Assembly (NCBI GenBank): GCA_944325355.1
Contig: CALUZS010000012.1
Span: forward strand, 26,120-90,119
Direction of reading: 5' to 3'
DNA length: 64,000 nucleotides
From: an uncultured Parabacteroides sp.
GTDB taxonomy: Bacteria; Bacteroidota; Bacteroidia; Bacteroidales; Tannerellaceae
A model generated the notes under the pieces. The model saw only the letters and a list, made by a program, of their open reading frames with translations. It was not told where the DNA came from and made no database searches. Shown here in pieces: positions 26,940 to 36,880 of the stretch (position 1 is the first letter of the stretch; every line of letters begins with the position of its first letter). Made by a program: the position numbers and the translations under genes.

Positions 26940-28034
26940 ATGGAACATCCGGAAAACGATTCTGCATACAAGGGATTGAAAGTAAATAGCGGGGTAACAG
27001 AAGCCCCGACAATCAACCCCTATTTGAAAAAAAGAATTAAGCGGCAACAGTATACCGTCTCTGAATTTGTAGAAGGGATCCTGAAAGGGAATATAACAAT
27101 ACTTAGCCAGGCAGTAACCTTAGTGGAAAGCGCTAAACATGAACACCAGCAAATCGCGCAAGAAATCATTGAACGCTGCCTTCCATTTGCAGGAAAATCC
27201 ATACGAATCGGCATAACCGGCGTACCGGGGGCGGGAAAAAGCACATCTATCGACGTATTCGGGATGCATCTGCTCAAACAAGGCCATAAACTCGCCGTAC
27301 TTGCCATAGACCCCAGCAGTGAACGCTCAAAAGGGAGTATCTTAGGCGACAAAACCCGTATGGAAACATTGGCAAAAGAAAAAGATGCATTCATCCGTCC
27401 TTCCCCTTCGGCAGGCTCTTTGGGAGGTGTTGCCCGCAAAACCCGCGAAACAATTATTCTATGCGAAGCAGCCGGATTCGATTCCGTCTTTGTGGAAACC
27501 GTCGGTGTAGGACAAAGTGAAACGGCAGTCCATTCCATGGTTGATTTCTTCCTACTGATTCAATTGGCTGGGACGGGAGATGAATTACAAGGCATAAAGC
27601 GGGGAATCATGGAAATGGCAGATGGCATCGTAATTAACAAAGCCGATGGCGACAACGTGGAAAAAGCCAAGCTGGCTGCCGCCCAGTTTAGAAACGCATT
27701 GCATCTATTCCCCCCTACCGACTCCGGATGGACACCGAAAGTCCTGACCTATTCTGGTTACTACAACATCGGAATAAAAGAAATTTGGGATATGGTCTAC
27801 GAGTATATCGCTTTTACCAAAAAGAACGGCTACTTCGATTACAAGAGAAATGAGCAGGCAAAATATTGGATGTATGAAAGCATAAATGATACGCTGCGGG
27901 ATACATTCTACAATAATCCGGCGGTAAAAAACATGTTGGAACAAACAGAGCAGCAAGTCCTGCATAACGAAATCAGTTCTTTTGTCGCAGCGAAACGAAT
28001 GATGGATTTGTTCCTCGAAAATATCTCCAAGTGA
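26940..28034 (+). CDS. meaB: methylmalonyl-CoA mutase-associated GTPase MeaB
   Basis: 364 residues, the G3E-family chaperone that protects and reloads the B12 enzyme methylmalonyl-CoA mutase, used by Bacteroidales to make propionate from succinate. Walker A 'GVPGAGKST' at 94-102, 'AIDPSSERSKGSILGDKTRM', 'PSPSAGSLGGVARKTRE', 'VETVGVGQSE' and 'NKADGDN' (G4) are all present. The mutase subunits are not in this window. Confidence 0.96.
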   Translation: MEHPENDSAYKGLKVNSGVTEAPTINPYLKKRIKRQQYTVSEFVEGILKGNITILSQAVTLVESAKHEHQQIAQEIIERCLPFAGKSIRIGITGVPGAGKSTSIDVFGMHLLKQGHKLAVLAIDPSSERSKGSILGDKTRMETLAKEKDAFIRPSPSAGSLGGVARKTRETIILCEAAGFDSVFVETVGVGQSETAVHSMVDFFLLIQLAGTGDELQGIKRGIMEMADGIVINKADGDNVEKAKLAAAQFRNALHLFPPTDSGWTPKVLTYSGYYNIGIKEIWDMVYEYIAFTKKNGYFDYKRNEQAKYWMYESINDTLRDTFYNNPAVKNMLEQTEQQVLHNEISSFVAAKRMMDLFLENISK

Positions 28035-28054
28035 TTTCTGAAAATCCTTATAAA

Positions 28055-28089
28055 AAACGGGCTGTCTATGCATTTAAGACAGCCCGTTT
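28055..28089 (+). terminator. bidirectional terminator between meaB and argS
   Basis: A perfect 13-bp stem (28055-28067 with 28077-28089; core CGGGCTGTCT/AGACAGCCCG) flanked by A-rich sequence on the left and T-rich on the right, between convergent genes. Confidence 0.85.
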
Positions 28090-28122
28090 CATTATAAGTC
28101 ACACACAAATAAATCGTCTTTT

Positions 28123-29916
28123 TTACATCCGCTCCGGCACCTCTATACCCAACAACGACATTCCTGACTTAATGATTCTACCGACATTGGCAGACAAAAG
28201 CAACCGGAATTGTTTCAACTCCTCATTCTGCTCATGTAAAATCGAATAATCGTGATAAAATTGATTATACTCTTTAACCAAATCGTAGACATAGTTCGCG
28301 ATACAAGCCGGACTGTATGAGTCGCCGGCTTCCTTAACTATGGCAGAATAGTCGGCAAGCATTTGTATCAAGTTCTCTTCTTTTTCCGAAATAGTTATTC
28401 CTGTCGGTAAAACTTCTGGAAGAACTATACCCAACTCGGCGGCTTTCCGTAAAACAGACTGTATACGGGCATAGGTATATTGAATAAATGAACCTGTATT
28501 TCCGTTAAAATCGATAGATTCCTTCGGATTGAATGTCATATTCTTACGCGGGTCTACCTTCAAGATGAAGTATTTCAGTGAACCTAAACCCACCATCCGA
28601 ACAATATTTTCAGCTTCCCCAGCAGACAATCCGTCCAATTTACCCAGCTCTTTCGAAATTTCACGTGCGGTATTTATCATTTCATCCATCAAGTCATCGG
28701 CATCAACCACTGTTCCCTCGCGGCTTTTCATCTTACCTTCGGGCAATTCCACCATACCGTAAGAGAAATGCACCAATCCTTTCCCAAATTCAAAACCCAG
28801 CTTGTCCAATAAAATAGACAAAACTTGGAAATGATAATTCTGTTCGTTCCCGACAACATAAATCATTTTATTAATCGGATAATCATCGAACCGCAATTTG
28901 GCAGTACCTATATCTTGAGTCATATATACAGATGTACCGTCTGAACGAAGCAAAAGTTTCTCATCCAAACCCTCTTTTCGCAAATCCGCCCACACGGAGC
29001 CGTCTTCCCGTTGATAGAAGATACCTGATTTCAAGCCTTCCAATACTTTCTTTTTCCCTTCCAGATAAGTTTCCGATTCATAATAAATCTTGTCAAAGTT
29101 CACGCCCAATCGTTTATAGGTCTCGTCAAACCCTGCATAAACCCAGTTGTTCATCCGTTCCCAGAGAGCACGCACGTCCTTATCGCCGGCTTCCCATTTG
29201 CGAAGCATCTCCCTTGCTTCCTGCATTAACGGCGATTGCGCTTCAGCTTCTTCCTTGCTCAATCCTTTAGCTTCCAGAGCAGTGGTCTCCTCTTTCAACT
29301 TATTACTGAACAACACATAAAAATCACCAATCAGGTGGTCACCTTTCTTTCCTGCCGTCTCCGGAGTAATGCCATTTCCCCATTTTTGCCAAGCCAACAT
29401 CGACTTGCAGATATGGATACCCCTATCATTAACAATATTGGTTTTTACCACCCGATAGCCATTGGCTTTCAATATTTCTGAAAGACTATAGCCTAACAGG
29501 TTATTACGGACATGCCCCAAATGGAGCGGTTTATTGGTATTCGGAGAAGAGTATTCTACCATTACCAACGGAGAGTCGTCAGTCGGTTCTACTATACCGT
29601 AATGAGAATCAGCATTGATTCCGTTCAATAATTCGATCCAGCATTGGCAAGCAACCGTTATATTTAGGAAACCCTTGATAACATTAAACGATGCTACCGA
29701 AGGTTCATTCTTAACCAAATAGTCACCGATTTCCTGAGCCGTCAGTTCCGGAGATTTTTTTGAAATACGTAAAAAAGGGAATACGACCAGCGTCAAATGT
29801 CCCTTAAACTCTTTCTTCGTTTTCTGCAATTGAACCTGTGCAGCAGTTACGTCCGCATCATACAAACATTTGATGCCGTTAATTATAGCCGTAGTGATTT
29901 GCTGTTCTATAATCAT
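28123..29916 (-). CDS. argS: arginyl-tRNA synthetase
   Basis: 597 residues, class I synthetase. An N-terminal Add1 domain is followed by the HIGH-type motif 'PLHLGHVRNNLLGYS', the KMSKS-equivalent 'KMKSREGTVVDADDLMDEM', and the DALR anticodon-binding domain at the end ('YSPACIANYVYDLVKEYNQFYHDYSIL', 'VGRIIKSGMSLLGIEVPERM'). It charges tRNA-Arg. Its own promoter lies at 29952-29981. Confidence 0.97.
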   Translation of the reverse strand: MIIEQQITTAIINGIKCLYDADVTAAQVQLQKTKKEFKGHLTLVVFPFLRISKKSPELTAQEIGDYLVKNEPSVASFNVIKGFLNITVACQCWIELLNGINADSHYGIVEPTDDSPLVMVEYSSPNTNKPLHLGHVRNNLLGYSLSEILKANGYRVVKTNIVNDRGIHICKSMLAWQKWGNGITPETAGKKGDHLIGDFYVLFSNKLKEETTALEAKGLSKEEAEAQSPLMQEAREMLRKWEAGDKDVRALWERMNNWVYAGFDETYKRLGVNFDKIYYESETYLEGKKKVLEGLKSGIFYQREDGSVWADLRKEGLDEKLLLRSDGTSVYMTQDIGTAKLRFDDYPINKMIYVVGNEQNYHFQVLSILLDKLGFEFGKGLVHFSYGMVELPEGKMKSREGTVVDADDLMDEMINTAREISKELGKLDGLSAGEAENIVRMVGLGSLKYFILKVDPRKNMTFNPKESIDFNGNTGSFIQYTYARIQSVLRKAAELGIVLPEVLPTGITISEKEENLIQMLADYSAIVKEAGDSYSPACIANYVYDLVKEYNQFYHDYSILHEQNEELKQFRLLLSANVGRIIKSGMSLLGIEVPERM

Positions 29917-29951
29917 GATAAATGTATCTGAATCTTAGTCTTTTTGTGACG

Positions 29952-29981
29952 CAAAGGTACAATTTTATTCGATTAATCCAA
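29952..29981 (-). promoter_or_regulatory. promoter of argS (-33 TTG, -7 TACCTTTG)
   Basis: On the - strand TACCTTTG (29952-29959) matches TAnnTTTG, and TTG at 29979-29981 lies 19 bases upstream. Confidence 0.6.
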
Positions 29982-30002
29982 TGACAAGAGGAAGTTTAGC
30001 CG

Positions 30003-30347
30003 TCAAATCATACGCGACTTTACATATCCTTCCTTCTTTAAAAGCTCAAATACTTTCTGCCTGAAATCGCCTTGCACAATTATTTCATTATCCTTTGCAG
30101 AACCGCCCACACCGCATTTCGTCTTCAGCAGTTTTCCCAATGCGGAAAGATCCTCTTTTGTTCCGACAAAACCGGTAACCAACGTAACCGTCTTACCTCC
30201 CCGGTTGCGTTTATCCAATGAAATCCTCAACAACTGCTTATCTTTCGGAAGTGTTTCCAATTCTTCCTCTTCGTTTGTTTCGTATTTAAAATCAGGATTG
30301 GTCGAATACATCACACCAAACCTGTCTTTCCAATCATTATTCTTCAT
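30003..30347 (-). CDS. SUI1/eIF1-type translation factor (YciH family)
   Basis: 114 residues. The SUI1 domain is clear: 'LRISLDKRNRGGKTVTLVTGFVGTKEDLSALGKLLKTKCGVGGSAKDNEIIVQGDFRQKV'. In Escherichia coli YciH affects start-site fidelity; the role in Bacteroidales is likely similar but unproven. It starts 7 bases after ispF and ends the long minus-strand cluster that begins at aroA. Confidence 0.93.
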   Translation of the reverse strand: MKNNDWKDRFGVMYSTNPDFKYETNEEEELETLPKDKQLLRISLDKRNRGGKTVTLVTGFVGTKEDLSALGKLLKTKCGVGGSAKDNEIIVQGDFRQKVFELLKKEGYVKSRMI

Positions 30348-30354
30348 AAACCAT

Positions 30355-30834
30355 TCATGCTTTACAGATTAATACCGTGGCATACGCTGCAATTCCTTCC
30401 TGACGACCAGTAAAACCCAATTTTTCTGTCGTTGTTGCTTTAATGGATATATCATCTACGGCGACAAACATCGTTTCCGCCAATGTCTGCTTCATCTGTT
30501 CTATATGCGGATTCAACTTCGGGCGCTCAGCAACTACGGTTGCATCGATATTCCCCAGCTCATAACCTGCATTCCGGATCAACTCCATTGTTTTCCGCAA
30601 CAAGACCTTGCTGTCAATACCTTTGAGTTCTCCGGAAGTATCTGGAAAATGGTATCCTATATCCCGCATATTTGCAGCGCCAAGCAACGCATCGCAGATA
30701 GCATGAATCAGTACATCTGCATCACTATGTCCCAACAGGCCCAAGGAGTGTTCTATCTTTATGCCACCCAACCACAACTCCCGGTCAGGAACAAGCGCAT
30801 GTACGTCATAACCGAAACCGACTCGTATCTTCAT
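30355..30834 (-). CDS. ispF: 2-C-methyl-D-erythritol 2,4-cyclodiphosphate synthase
   Basis: 159 residues, full length for the MEP-pathway enzyme that makes the cyclodiphosphate isoprenoid precursor. Metal ligands Asp10 and His12 in 'GYDVHAL', 'GHSDADVLIHAICDALLGAANMRDIGYHFPDT', and the C-terminal 'SIKATTTEKLGFTGRQEGIAAYA' are present. It lies 16 bases after porV. Confidence 0.97.
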   Translation of the reverse strand: MKIRVGFGYDVHALVPDRELWLGGIKIEHSLGLLGHSDADVLIHAICDALLGAANMRDIGYHFPDTSGELKGIDSKVLLRKTMELIRNAGYELGNIDATVVAERPKLNPHIEQMKQTLAETMFVAVDDISIKATTTEKLGFTGRQEGIAAYATVLICKA

Positions 30835-30850
30835 ATTTTCAATCCTTTAA

Positions 30851-32038
30851 TTATCTGAATAAATCTCTTATGCCATCCATATCGAATGATAAAGAGAAAC
30901 GCAAAGTCTGATCGAGCGGATTATTTTGCACCGTACTGACCAGATATGCAGCGTCAAGCTGGAAAACACTCATGTGGAAACCCGCACCAGCCGAAAAATA
31001 TTGTCGGTTCCCTTTATTCGGGTTCTCATAATGATAACCGGCCCGAACAAAGAATTGGTTATTATACGAATACTCTACACCAATCGACGCCATAATCTCC
31101 TGCATCTCCCCCTTAAATCCATTCGGAGCATCACCAAACGACTTAAAGATTCCGGTAATCGGCGACATCGTATTGTATTCATCCACCAACCGCTGATACT
31201 CCTCCTGGTCTTCCGGTGTCGTTCCCTCATTCTTAGGCAAACTCGGAACCAAGTATTTGCTAATATCCACATAAGCCCCTATGCTATTATATTCATCCAA
31301 AGGATAAAGCAATCCTGTCCCGATTGCCAGCTTCGTAGGAAGGAACTCATTCGTATTGCCCCCATCGTGAGAAATCTTCGAACCGATATTGGAAATATTG
31401 AATCCAAAGCTCCAAAGGCACTCACTACGTCCTATAATTACATATTTTTCCAAATAACCGGCAATATCTGCTGCAAAAGCGTTCCCCGTTCGCGGTTCTC
31501 CGCTATCATCAGTTCCTTGATCCGACCTGATATAGCGCATGGCAACTGCCATCGAGTAATTTTCAGAAAGTTTCCGGCTGTAGCTCACATCAAACGCCAG
31601 TTCATACGGGCTGACCCGATAGGTTTCATTACCGCCTTCATCGCTTTGAATAATTTCTCCCAACGTGAAATAACGCAATGACGCACCGAGAGCCTGCAAG
31701 TCGTTACTTCCAATCTTATAATAGCCTGTCAGACTCATCAAAGCAACGTCGTTCACCAATTTCCGCAACCACGGCGTATAGGAAAGAGAGACTCCTGCTT
31801 TACTATACATGAACGCATATTTGGCAGGATTCCAATACTGCGAATTTATATCGGGAAGTGTCGAAAGACCATTATCACCCATCGAACCACCTCTTGCATC
31901 CGGTGCAATAGACAATGAAGGGACCGCTGTATTTATCGGTGCAAAATCTTCTTTATCTTGTGCTAATACGGCACAATCCACGCCCATGCCGACAAAACAC
32001 AAAAAGAAACATATTCGTAAAAATCGCATTTTCATCAT
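30851..32038 (-). CDS. porV: type IX secretion outer-membrane protein PorV (LptO family)
   Basis: 395 residues from the ATG at 32038, which begins the signal peptide 'MKMRFLRICFFLCFVGMGVDCAVLAQ'; an upstream GTG at 32059 would only add charged residues. The mature part has the PorV pattern: 'VPSLSIAPDARGGSMGDNGLST', 'NSQYWNPAKYAF', 'VSLSYTPWLRKLVNDVALMSLTGYYK' and a beta-barrel C-terminus ending 'LRFSLSFDMDGIRDLF'. PorV carries T9SS cargo from the translocon to the PorU sortase in the outer membrane. It is 55 bases downstream of porU. Confidence 0.93.
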   Translation of the reverse strand: MMKMRFLRICFFLCFVGMGVDCAVLAQDKEDFAPINTAVPSLSIAPDARGGSMGDNGLSTLPDINSQYWNPAKYAFMYSKAGVSLSYTPWLRKLVNDVALMSLTGYYKIGSNDLQALGASLRYFTLGEIIQSDEGGNETYRVSPYELAFDVSYSRKLSENYSMAVAMRYIRSDQGTDDSGEPRTGNAFAADIAGYLEKYVIIGRSECLWSFGFNISNIGSKISHDGGNTNEFLPTKLAIGTGLLYPLDEYNSIGAYVDISKYLVPSLPKNEGTTPEDQEEYQRLVDEYNTMSPITGIFKSFGDAPNGFKGEMQEIMASIGVEYSYNNQFFVRAGYHYENPNKGNRQYFSAGAGFHMSVFQLDAAYLVSTVQNNPLDQTLRFSLSFDMDGIRDLFR

Positions 32039-32093
32039 AATTATTCTGTTCTTCCTCACTTTTCCTTTAACTATAAACTAAAAAGATAACGGT

Positions 32094-35000
32094 TTATTGT
32101 CCCAAAATAATTAATTTGTTTGCTTCCGAAACCTCCTTCGCTTGCCCGGACCGTATAGCTGCCCGGTAAAGATAGATACCCGGTTGTAACCGGGAACCGG
32201 AATTATTGCACAAATTCCACGTTACCGTATAAGCTTGGAACAAAGAAGATGCACCCGACTCTGTATGGTACCATTGCAAACGTCCAGCCATGTCATATAC
32301 GTAGATGCTCACCTCCATGTTGCTCTCCGGACGGTTATGCCACAGATAGAACGTAACGGATGTACGAGCAGGATTCGGACCGGCTACCAGCTTTACAAAT
32401 TCCGGACTTGCTCCATTATCTACCTGAAAACGTATCGAGCGAGACGAAGAGTTGTTCAAGACATCCCAAACTTTCAATTCTGCCGTATGTTCCCCATCCT
32501 CCAACGCCTGTGGTATCGAAAAGACAATACGTCCCCATCCTTCCGGCCGATTCAGGTCCTTTGCATAAAAGTCGTTCAATACATAGTGCAGGTTCGGGTC
32601 ATTATCAATAATTAGCGTAATATCATGCCCAATACTGCTACCGGTAATATTGATTCCGTTCTCATCATAAACATCCGCTACCAACAAAGGTGTGCTATTC
32701 ACGGAAGCACCCTGGGCAAACGACACGGAATCATTCAAATACATCGACACAATCTCCGGACCTTCTTCGTCTGAAACGCCGGAGTCATCCGAGCTGCCGA
32801 CAACAAAATCCGAAAAAGCACCTTGTGCTTCCCGTAAAGTTCCGTCTTGTGCATAAAAAGTCATCTTCCCATAGTCATCCAAGTACAGGATATCTTTCGG
32901 GACCGTGAAACTAAATGAGAAATTTCCCTGCCGCACAGAATCGGTTCCTTTATAAAGGGTATTCGAATAATCTGTATATGTGTATTGCCTTACCACTGAT
33001 CCTCCAGAAGCCGAAACCGTGTTATTCCCCAACGTTGTCTTTTCCGACTTGCTGTCCATGACCCGCACATAAAAGCGACCATTGAAATCGGGCACCGAAG
33101 CGCCGTCGGGTCCCTGCACAAGACCGGAAACCGAAACCCGTTCAAGCGCCTTCAGCTGTATCTGGGATTCATCCGTAACAGGCTGCCCGTTGATTTCCGT
33201 AACCTTAAACGTATATTCGGGAAAAGACAAAGTCAAAGCCGGATCACCGATAAGTATAAAATTCAACTTATTCGACCCGCTGACATTTCGTTTCGTATGC
33301 TTCATAACATCTCCCAACGTCAACCGGGAGCCGTTCTCACCAACCGAAAAAAGCTGTCTGACCAATTCCTGGTTTAAGCGGAAATTATCGTATGAATTAA
33401 CCGTCCGTGTTGTTGTGAACAAGGCAATCCCCCCACTCTCTTCGTTCAGAAAAACCTCTTCTCCAGCAGAGGTTGTCACCGCATCAAAACGGGAAAAATC
33501 ACATGTTGCCGTTATCCAAAGCGGAAGATGTTTATAAGTTGCTTGGGTTATATCGTTAATTTCTAAAATCCGCTCATCAGCCCACGCCTGGGTATTTCCA
33601 TGTCCTACATAATTGATCAAGAACAATCCCTCCTCCAATTGTTTCTGTATCGTTGTATTCACCTCCGGATAAGCCTGATTCCCGTTCGTTTGTTGCTTTT
33701 TATACCCATCCATATATAGCTTATTCACATTAAAACAGGGAAAGTTTTCCAAAAGATACTCTGCCAATTGGTCGGCTTGGTCGGCATGGTCCGTTGTAAA
33801 GTTATCCGCGTTATTACCGTCATCCGCGATAAAACTGACACTGTTTTTCCATTCTCCGAGGTCACTGTTTTCCGCATAAGCAATGACTTTATCGACCATT
33901 GCTGAAGCTTCCGCATAAGTCCGTACCGGGAAACGCCCGATTCCAATATCCAAATCATCAGAGGAGAGGTTCCCCCCTTCATCATCATCGAGAAATCCAA
34001 AATAATCATCCGTCACGAAAGACTCCCTTCCAAGCGACTCCTCCGATTCATAGGCAAGCAGGAAATTCGACCTGTCGACACTTGCCCAAGAAGAGGTTAG
34101 TCCCCTGTTGTCGTATGCTGCATCCCCAAACAGAAGCAAGTATTTCGGAGCATCGGCATCCGAACTTTTCCGGTCATAAAACATTTTCATGAAACGACGA
34201 TAAGCAGTCGCATCCGGAGTCCCGCTCGAAAACTCATTATAAATAGTCTCCGGGGATACCACCTCTACCGACAATCCATCCTGTTCACGATGAAACGCCG
34301 CCAAACGTTCGGCTGCACTTGACAACTGTTCCGAAGCAATGATAATCATATCCGTCTGAGGATAACCGTGAAGATTCTGATTTTCTACGAAACCAACAAT
34401 TTCCGGCGCAGGAAGTTGCGCCGGGTTCACCAACGCAAACTCTCGCAAATCTCCGGCAGGTATGGTAAATCCCAGCTGGTTTCCTGTCATCGACAATTCC
34501 ATCCGGGAAGGATTCAATTTGTCGGTAACATCAAAAACAAGTAAATCCGGATTAGTCTCATCTATGACAAAACGGGAAACATGATTGCATGCCTGAATAC
34601 TACGGAACAGCGTACATGCCCCATACAACTGCAACCGGCGTTTCATCTGCAACCGGATATAATTTAACCGGACATTCGTATCGCCTGCCCGGGAATAGGA
34701 GACAGTCACCGTATTCTGTTCCGGCTTCTCCACTGCATCCCAAACTCCACTCTTAAAACCTTCTACTGCATGCGTATAGGTATCACTGACGCTCTGCCTT
34801 GCCAGACGGACTGACAAATATTCATCCCCGTTTATTGATAACGTTGCATATCCTTCAGCAATTGTCGGTTTCCCGATAAAAGAGAAAGAAACACGCCCCT
34901 CATCATCCGTTATCCCGGGAACATCGAATACAAAATCCCGTGAAGTGGTAGATATAAATGATTCTCCATACAGGTGACGCCCCGATTCCGAAACAGAAAC

Positions 35001-35504
35001 TTCATCCCTCTCATGCAACATATAATCGTCATACACATCTATCTGCAAAGAAGCCCCTTGGACAGAAGAGAGTATCTCCATCTCCTTGCCAGATGTATCA
35101 GACAAAAAATAATAGCCATACGAAGAATAAGGGTTATTGGTATGCTCAAAGCAACCGGATTCATCATCATACCTCCAGTCGACAGAGCCTTGTGCATAGA
35201 AAAGAATATAGTTGTCGCCCCGATATATTGCCGTAGCCGGAAGATCATCGATATAGTCTGCACGGAAATCTTCAGGAAGAGATGCGCCCCCGTAACCAAA
35301 GACAGAAACTGCCGACGGATCGGAAAAGCCCAGGCTACGCAATTCATCGTAGGTCAGTTTATAGACACCGGTATCTGTAATCCGCATCTTCACCCACTTC
35401 CCGGACGACAAAACCGATTGCCCGGCATAACGTTCAGATTCCACAGCCCCGGCAGCACGCACGAACAGTCCCGACAATAATATATATATTAATAATCGTA
35501 TCAT
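32094..35504 (-). CDS. porU: type IX secretion C-terminal signal peptidase (sortase) PorU
   Basis: 1136 residues. Signal peptide (1-20), N-terminal domain starting 'SVLSSGKWVKMRITDTGVYKLTYDELRSLGF', gingipain-type C25 peptidase domain at about 380-765 with candidate catalytic His635 ('NYVGHGNTQAW') and Cys668 ('ITATCDFSRFD'), and 'LIGDPALTL' at its end. The last ~90 residues look like a T9SS C-terminal domain ('GPNPARTSVTFYLW', 'YDMAGRL', 'LQPGIYLYRA'), which PorU is known to keep. PorU removes that domain from cargo and joins the cargo to anionic lipopolysaccharide. Next to its partner porV. Confidence 0.95.
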   Translation of the reverse strand: MIRLLIYILLSGLFVRAAGAVESERYAGQSVLSSGKWVKMRITDTGVYKLTYDELRSLGFSDPSAVSVFGYGGASLPEDFRADYIDDLPATAIYRGDNYILFYAQGSVDWRYDDESGCFEHTNNPYSSYGYYFLSDTSGKEMEILSSVQGASLQIDVYDDYMLHERDEVSVSESGRHLYGESFISTTSRDFVFDVPGITDDEGRVSFSFIGKPTIAEGYATLSINGDEYLSVRLARQSVSDTYTHAVEGFKSGVWDAVEKPEQNTVTVSYSRAGDTNVRLNYIRLQMKRRLQLYGACTLFRSIQACNHVSRFVIDETNPDLLVFDVTDKLNPSRMELSMTGNQLGFTIPAGDLREFALVNPAQLPAPEIVGFVENQNLHGYPQTDMIIIASEQLSSAAERLAAFHREQDGLSVEVVSPETIYNEFSSGTPDATAYRRFMKMFYDRKSSDADAPKYLLLFGDAAYDNRGLTSSWASVDRSNFLLAYESEESLGRESFVTDDYFGFLDDDEGGNLSSDDLDIGIGRFPVRTYAEASAMVDKVIAYAENSDLGEWKNSVSFIADDGNNADNFTTDHADQADQLAEYLLENFPCFNVNKLYMDGYKKQQTNGNQAYPEVNTTIQKQLEEGLFLINYVGHGNTQAWADERILEINDITQATYKHLPLWITATCDFSRFDAVTTSAGEEVFLNEESGGIALFTTTRTVNSYDNFRLNQELVRQLFSVGENGSRLTLGDVMKHTKRNVSGSNKLNFILIGDPALTLSFPEYTFKVTEINGQPVTDESQIQLKALERVSVSGLVQGPDGASVPDFNGRFYVRVMDSKSEKTTLGNNTVSASGGSVVRQYTYTDYSNTLYKGTDSVRQGNFSFSFTVPKDILYLDDYGKMTFYAQDGTLREAQGAFSDFVVGSSDDSGVSDEEGPEIVSMYLNDSVSFAQGASVNSTPLLVADVYDENGINITGSSIGHDITLIIDNDPNLHYVLNDFYAKDLNRPEGWGRIVFSIPQALEDGEHTAELKVWDVLNNSSSRSIRFQVDNGASPEFVKLVAGPNPARTSVTFYLWHNRPESNMEVSIYVYDMAGRLQWYHTESGASSLFQAYTVTWNLCNNSGSRLQPGIYLYRAAIRSGQAKEVSEANKLIILGQ

Positions 35505-35539
35505 TTCTTTTTAAGCCGGAACTTGCTGGAATGAAGGTT

Positions 35540-36157
35540 TTACCGAACAAAAAAATCCAACAACTTCCGTTCCCCTATATATCCTTGCAAATGGTCGCCT
35601 ATTGCAACCGGAGCAACACCGCTGGGCGTTCCCGTATAAATCAAATCGCCGATTTTAAGCGTACAAAAACGGCTGACATAAGAGATGATGGCATCTACCT
35701 TGAAAAGCATCTCCGAACTATTTCCCTGTTGCACTGCCTTTCCGTTCTTCTCAAGCCGGAAAGAGAGGTTATTGATATCTCCCCCGACCTCGTCCAGACG
35801 GACAAACGTCCCTATCGCCGCCGAATTATCAAAAGCTTTGCTGATTTCCCAAGGCATGCCTTTTTCTCTTAACCGATTCTGCAAATCACGGGCAGTGAAA
35901 TCGATGCCAACCGTAATTTCATCGTAATACCTATGGGCGAACCGTTCAGCGATGCTCTTTCCCAGTCGATTGATACGGACAACAATCTCCGTTTCGTAAT
36001 GGATTTCAGACGAAAAATCCGGAATAAAAAAAGGTTTCCCGTCTTTCAGCAACGAAGAATCGGGCTTCATAAAGATAACAGGCTCTTTCTGTTCTAACGT
36101 ATGATGCAACTCTTTATTGTGCGCTGCATAGTTCATTCCGACTGCAATAATTTTCAT
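35540..36157 (-). CDS. fumarylacetoacetate hydrolase family protein
   Basis: 205 residues, the single-domain short form. Family core: 'VGMNYAAHNKEL', 'PVIFMKPDSSLL', metal-binding 'IHYETEIVVRI', 'GIDFTARDLQNRLREKGMPWEISKAFDNSAAIG', 'LIYTGTPSGVAPV'. Relatives act as oxaloacetate decarboxylases or acylpyruvases; the substrate here is open. It starts 3 bases after the rex stop codon and 35 bases before porU, so it is probably co-transcribed with both. Confidence 0.9.
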   Translation of the reverse strand: MKIIAVGMNYAAHNKELHHTLEQKEPVIFMKPDSSLLKDGKPFFIPDFSSEIHYETEIVVRINRLGKSIAERFAHRYYDEITVGIDFTARDLQNRLREKGMPWEISKAFDNSAAIGTFVRLDEVGGDINNLSFRLEKNGKAVQQGNSSEMLFKVDAIISYVSRFCTLKIGDLIYTGTPSGVAPVAIGDHLQGYIGERKLLDFFVR

Positions 36158-36160
36158 CCC

Positions 36161-36805
36161 TTAATAATTTTGTAAACGGTTAAACATAACTGCCAAGTGG
36201 GAATACATCGAGGTATTCTGTATAACGACGCCTTCCGGTACACGGATACGGAAAGGTGTAAAATTCCACAATGCTCTGATTCCGCCTTTTATGATATAGT
36301 CTGCCACCGATTGCGCAACCTCGACCGGCACCGTTATTATTCCGATTGTCGCACCATATTTGGATTGTAAGGCAGGGAAATCGTCCAGATGGAAAACCGG
36401 GATGCCGTTAATCTCCTTGCCAACCAGACTCTCTTGGATATCAAACCCGGCAACAATCTCCAAACCGTACTGCTTCAAACCGGAATCTTGCAACAAGGCA
36501 CCTCCCAAATTTCCTGCCCCAAAAAGGAATGTCTTATGTGTTGTCGTAAAGCCCAAAAACTCATCCAACACAGCAATCAATGAATCGATTTCATACCCGA
36601 CTCTCGTCTTTCCCGAGATGTTCACAAACGACAAATCTTTTGCGACCCGGCTCGCATCCACATTTATCGCTTTAGCAATCTGAGTAGAGGAAACGAACGT
36701 CTCACCTTTCCCCTTCAAGAGCTTGACAAATGCTAAATACCACGGCAGACGCCGAAGTGTAGGCTCCGGAATTTTCCCTGTTTCTTTCGACTCAGTATGT
36801 GCCAT
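36161..36805 (-). CDS. rex: redox-sensing transcriptional repressor Rex
   Basis: 214 residues from the ATG at 36805. N-terminal winged helix 'IPEPTLRRLPWYLAFVKLL', 'FVSSTQIAKAINVDASRVAKDLSFV' and 'GKTRVGYEIDSL', then the NAD-binding Rossmann domain ('FLFGAGNLGGALL', 'IVAGFDIQESLVGKEI'). Rex senses the NADH/NAD ratio and controls fermentation genes. Start: the frame is open to 36856, but an exact -7 box at 36833-36840 falls inside that stretch, and the usual Rex begins about 15 residues before PEPTLRR. A start at 36814 is also possible. Confidence 0.94.
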   Translation of the reverse strand: MAHTESKETGKIPEPTLRRLPWYLAFVKLLKGKGETFVSSTQIAKAINVDASRVAKDLSFVNISGKTRVGYEIDSLIAVLDEFLGFTTTHKTFLFGAGNLGGALLQDSGLKQYGLEIVAGFDIQESLVGKEINGIPVFHLDDFPALQSKYGATIGIITVPVEVAQSVADYIIKGGIRALWNFTPFRIRVPEGVVIQNTSMYSHLAVMFNRLQNY

Positions 36806-36832
36806 TCTCACCATCCATAGATAAATCCGCAA

Positions 36833-36840
36833 CAAAAATA
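36833..36840 (-). promoter_or_regulatory. -7 promoter box (TATTTTTG) for rex
   Basis: Exact TAnnTTTG on the - strand, 27 bases before the chosen rex ATG. No -33 match at the usual distance. Confidence 0.4.
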
Positions 36841-36880
36841 CAATAAATTTCTTCAATCTTCCGATTGCAAGCCGGCAGGA

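Noticed and set aside
30926..31681. 251-residue open frame antisense to porV
   Set aside because: Lies fully inside the well-supported porV gene on the other strand and resembles no family.
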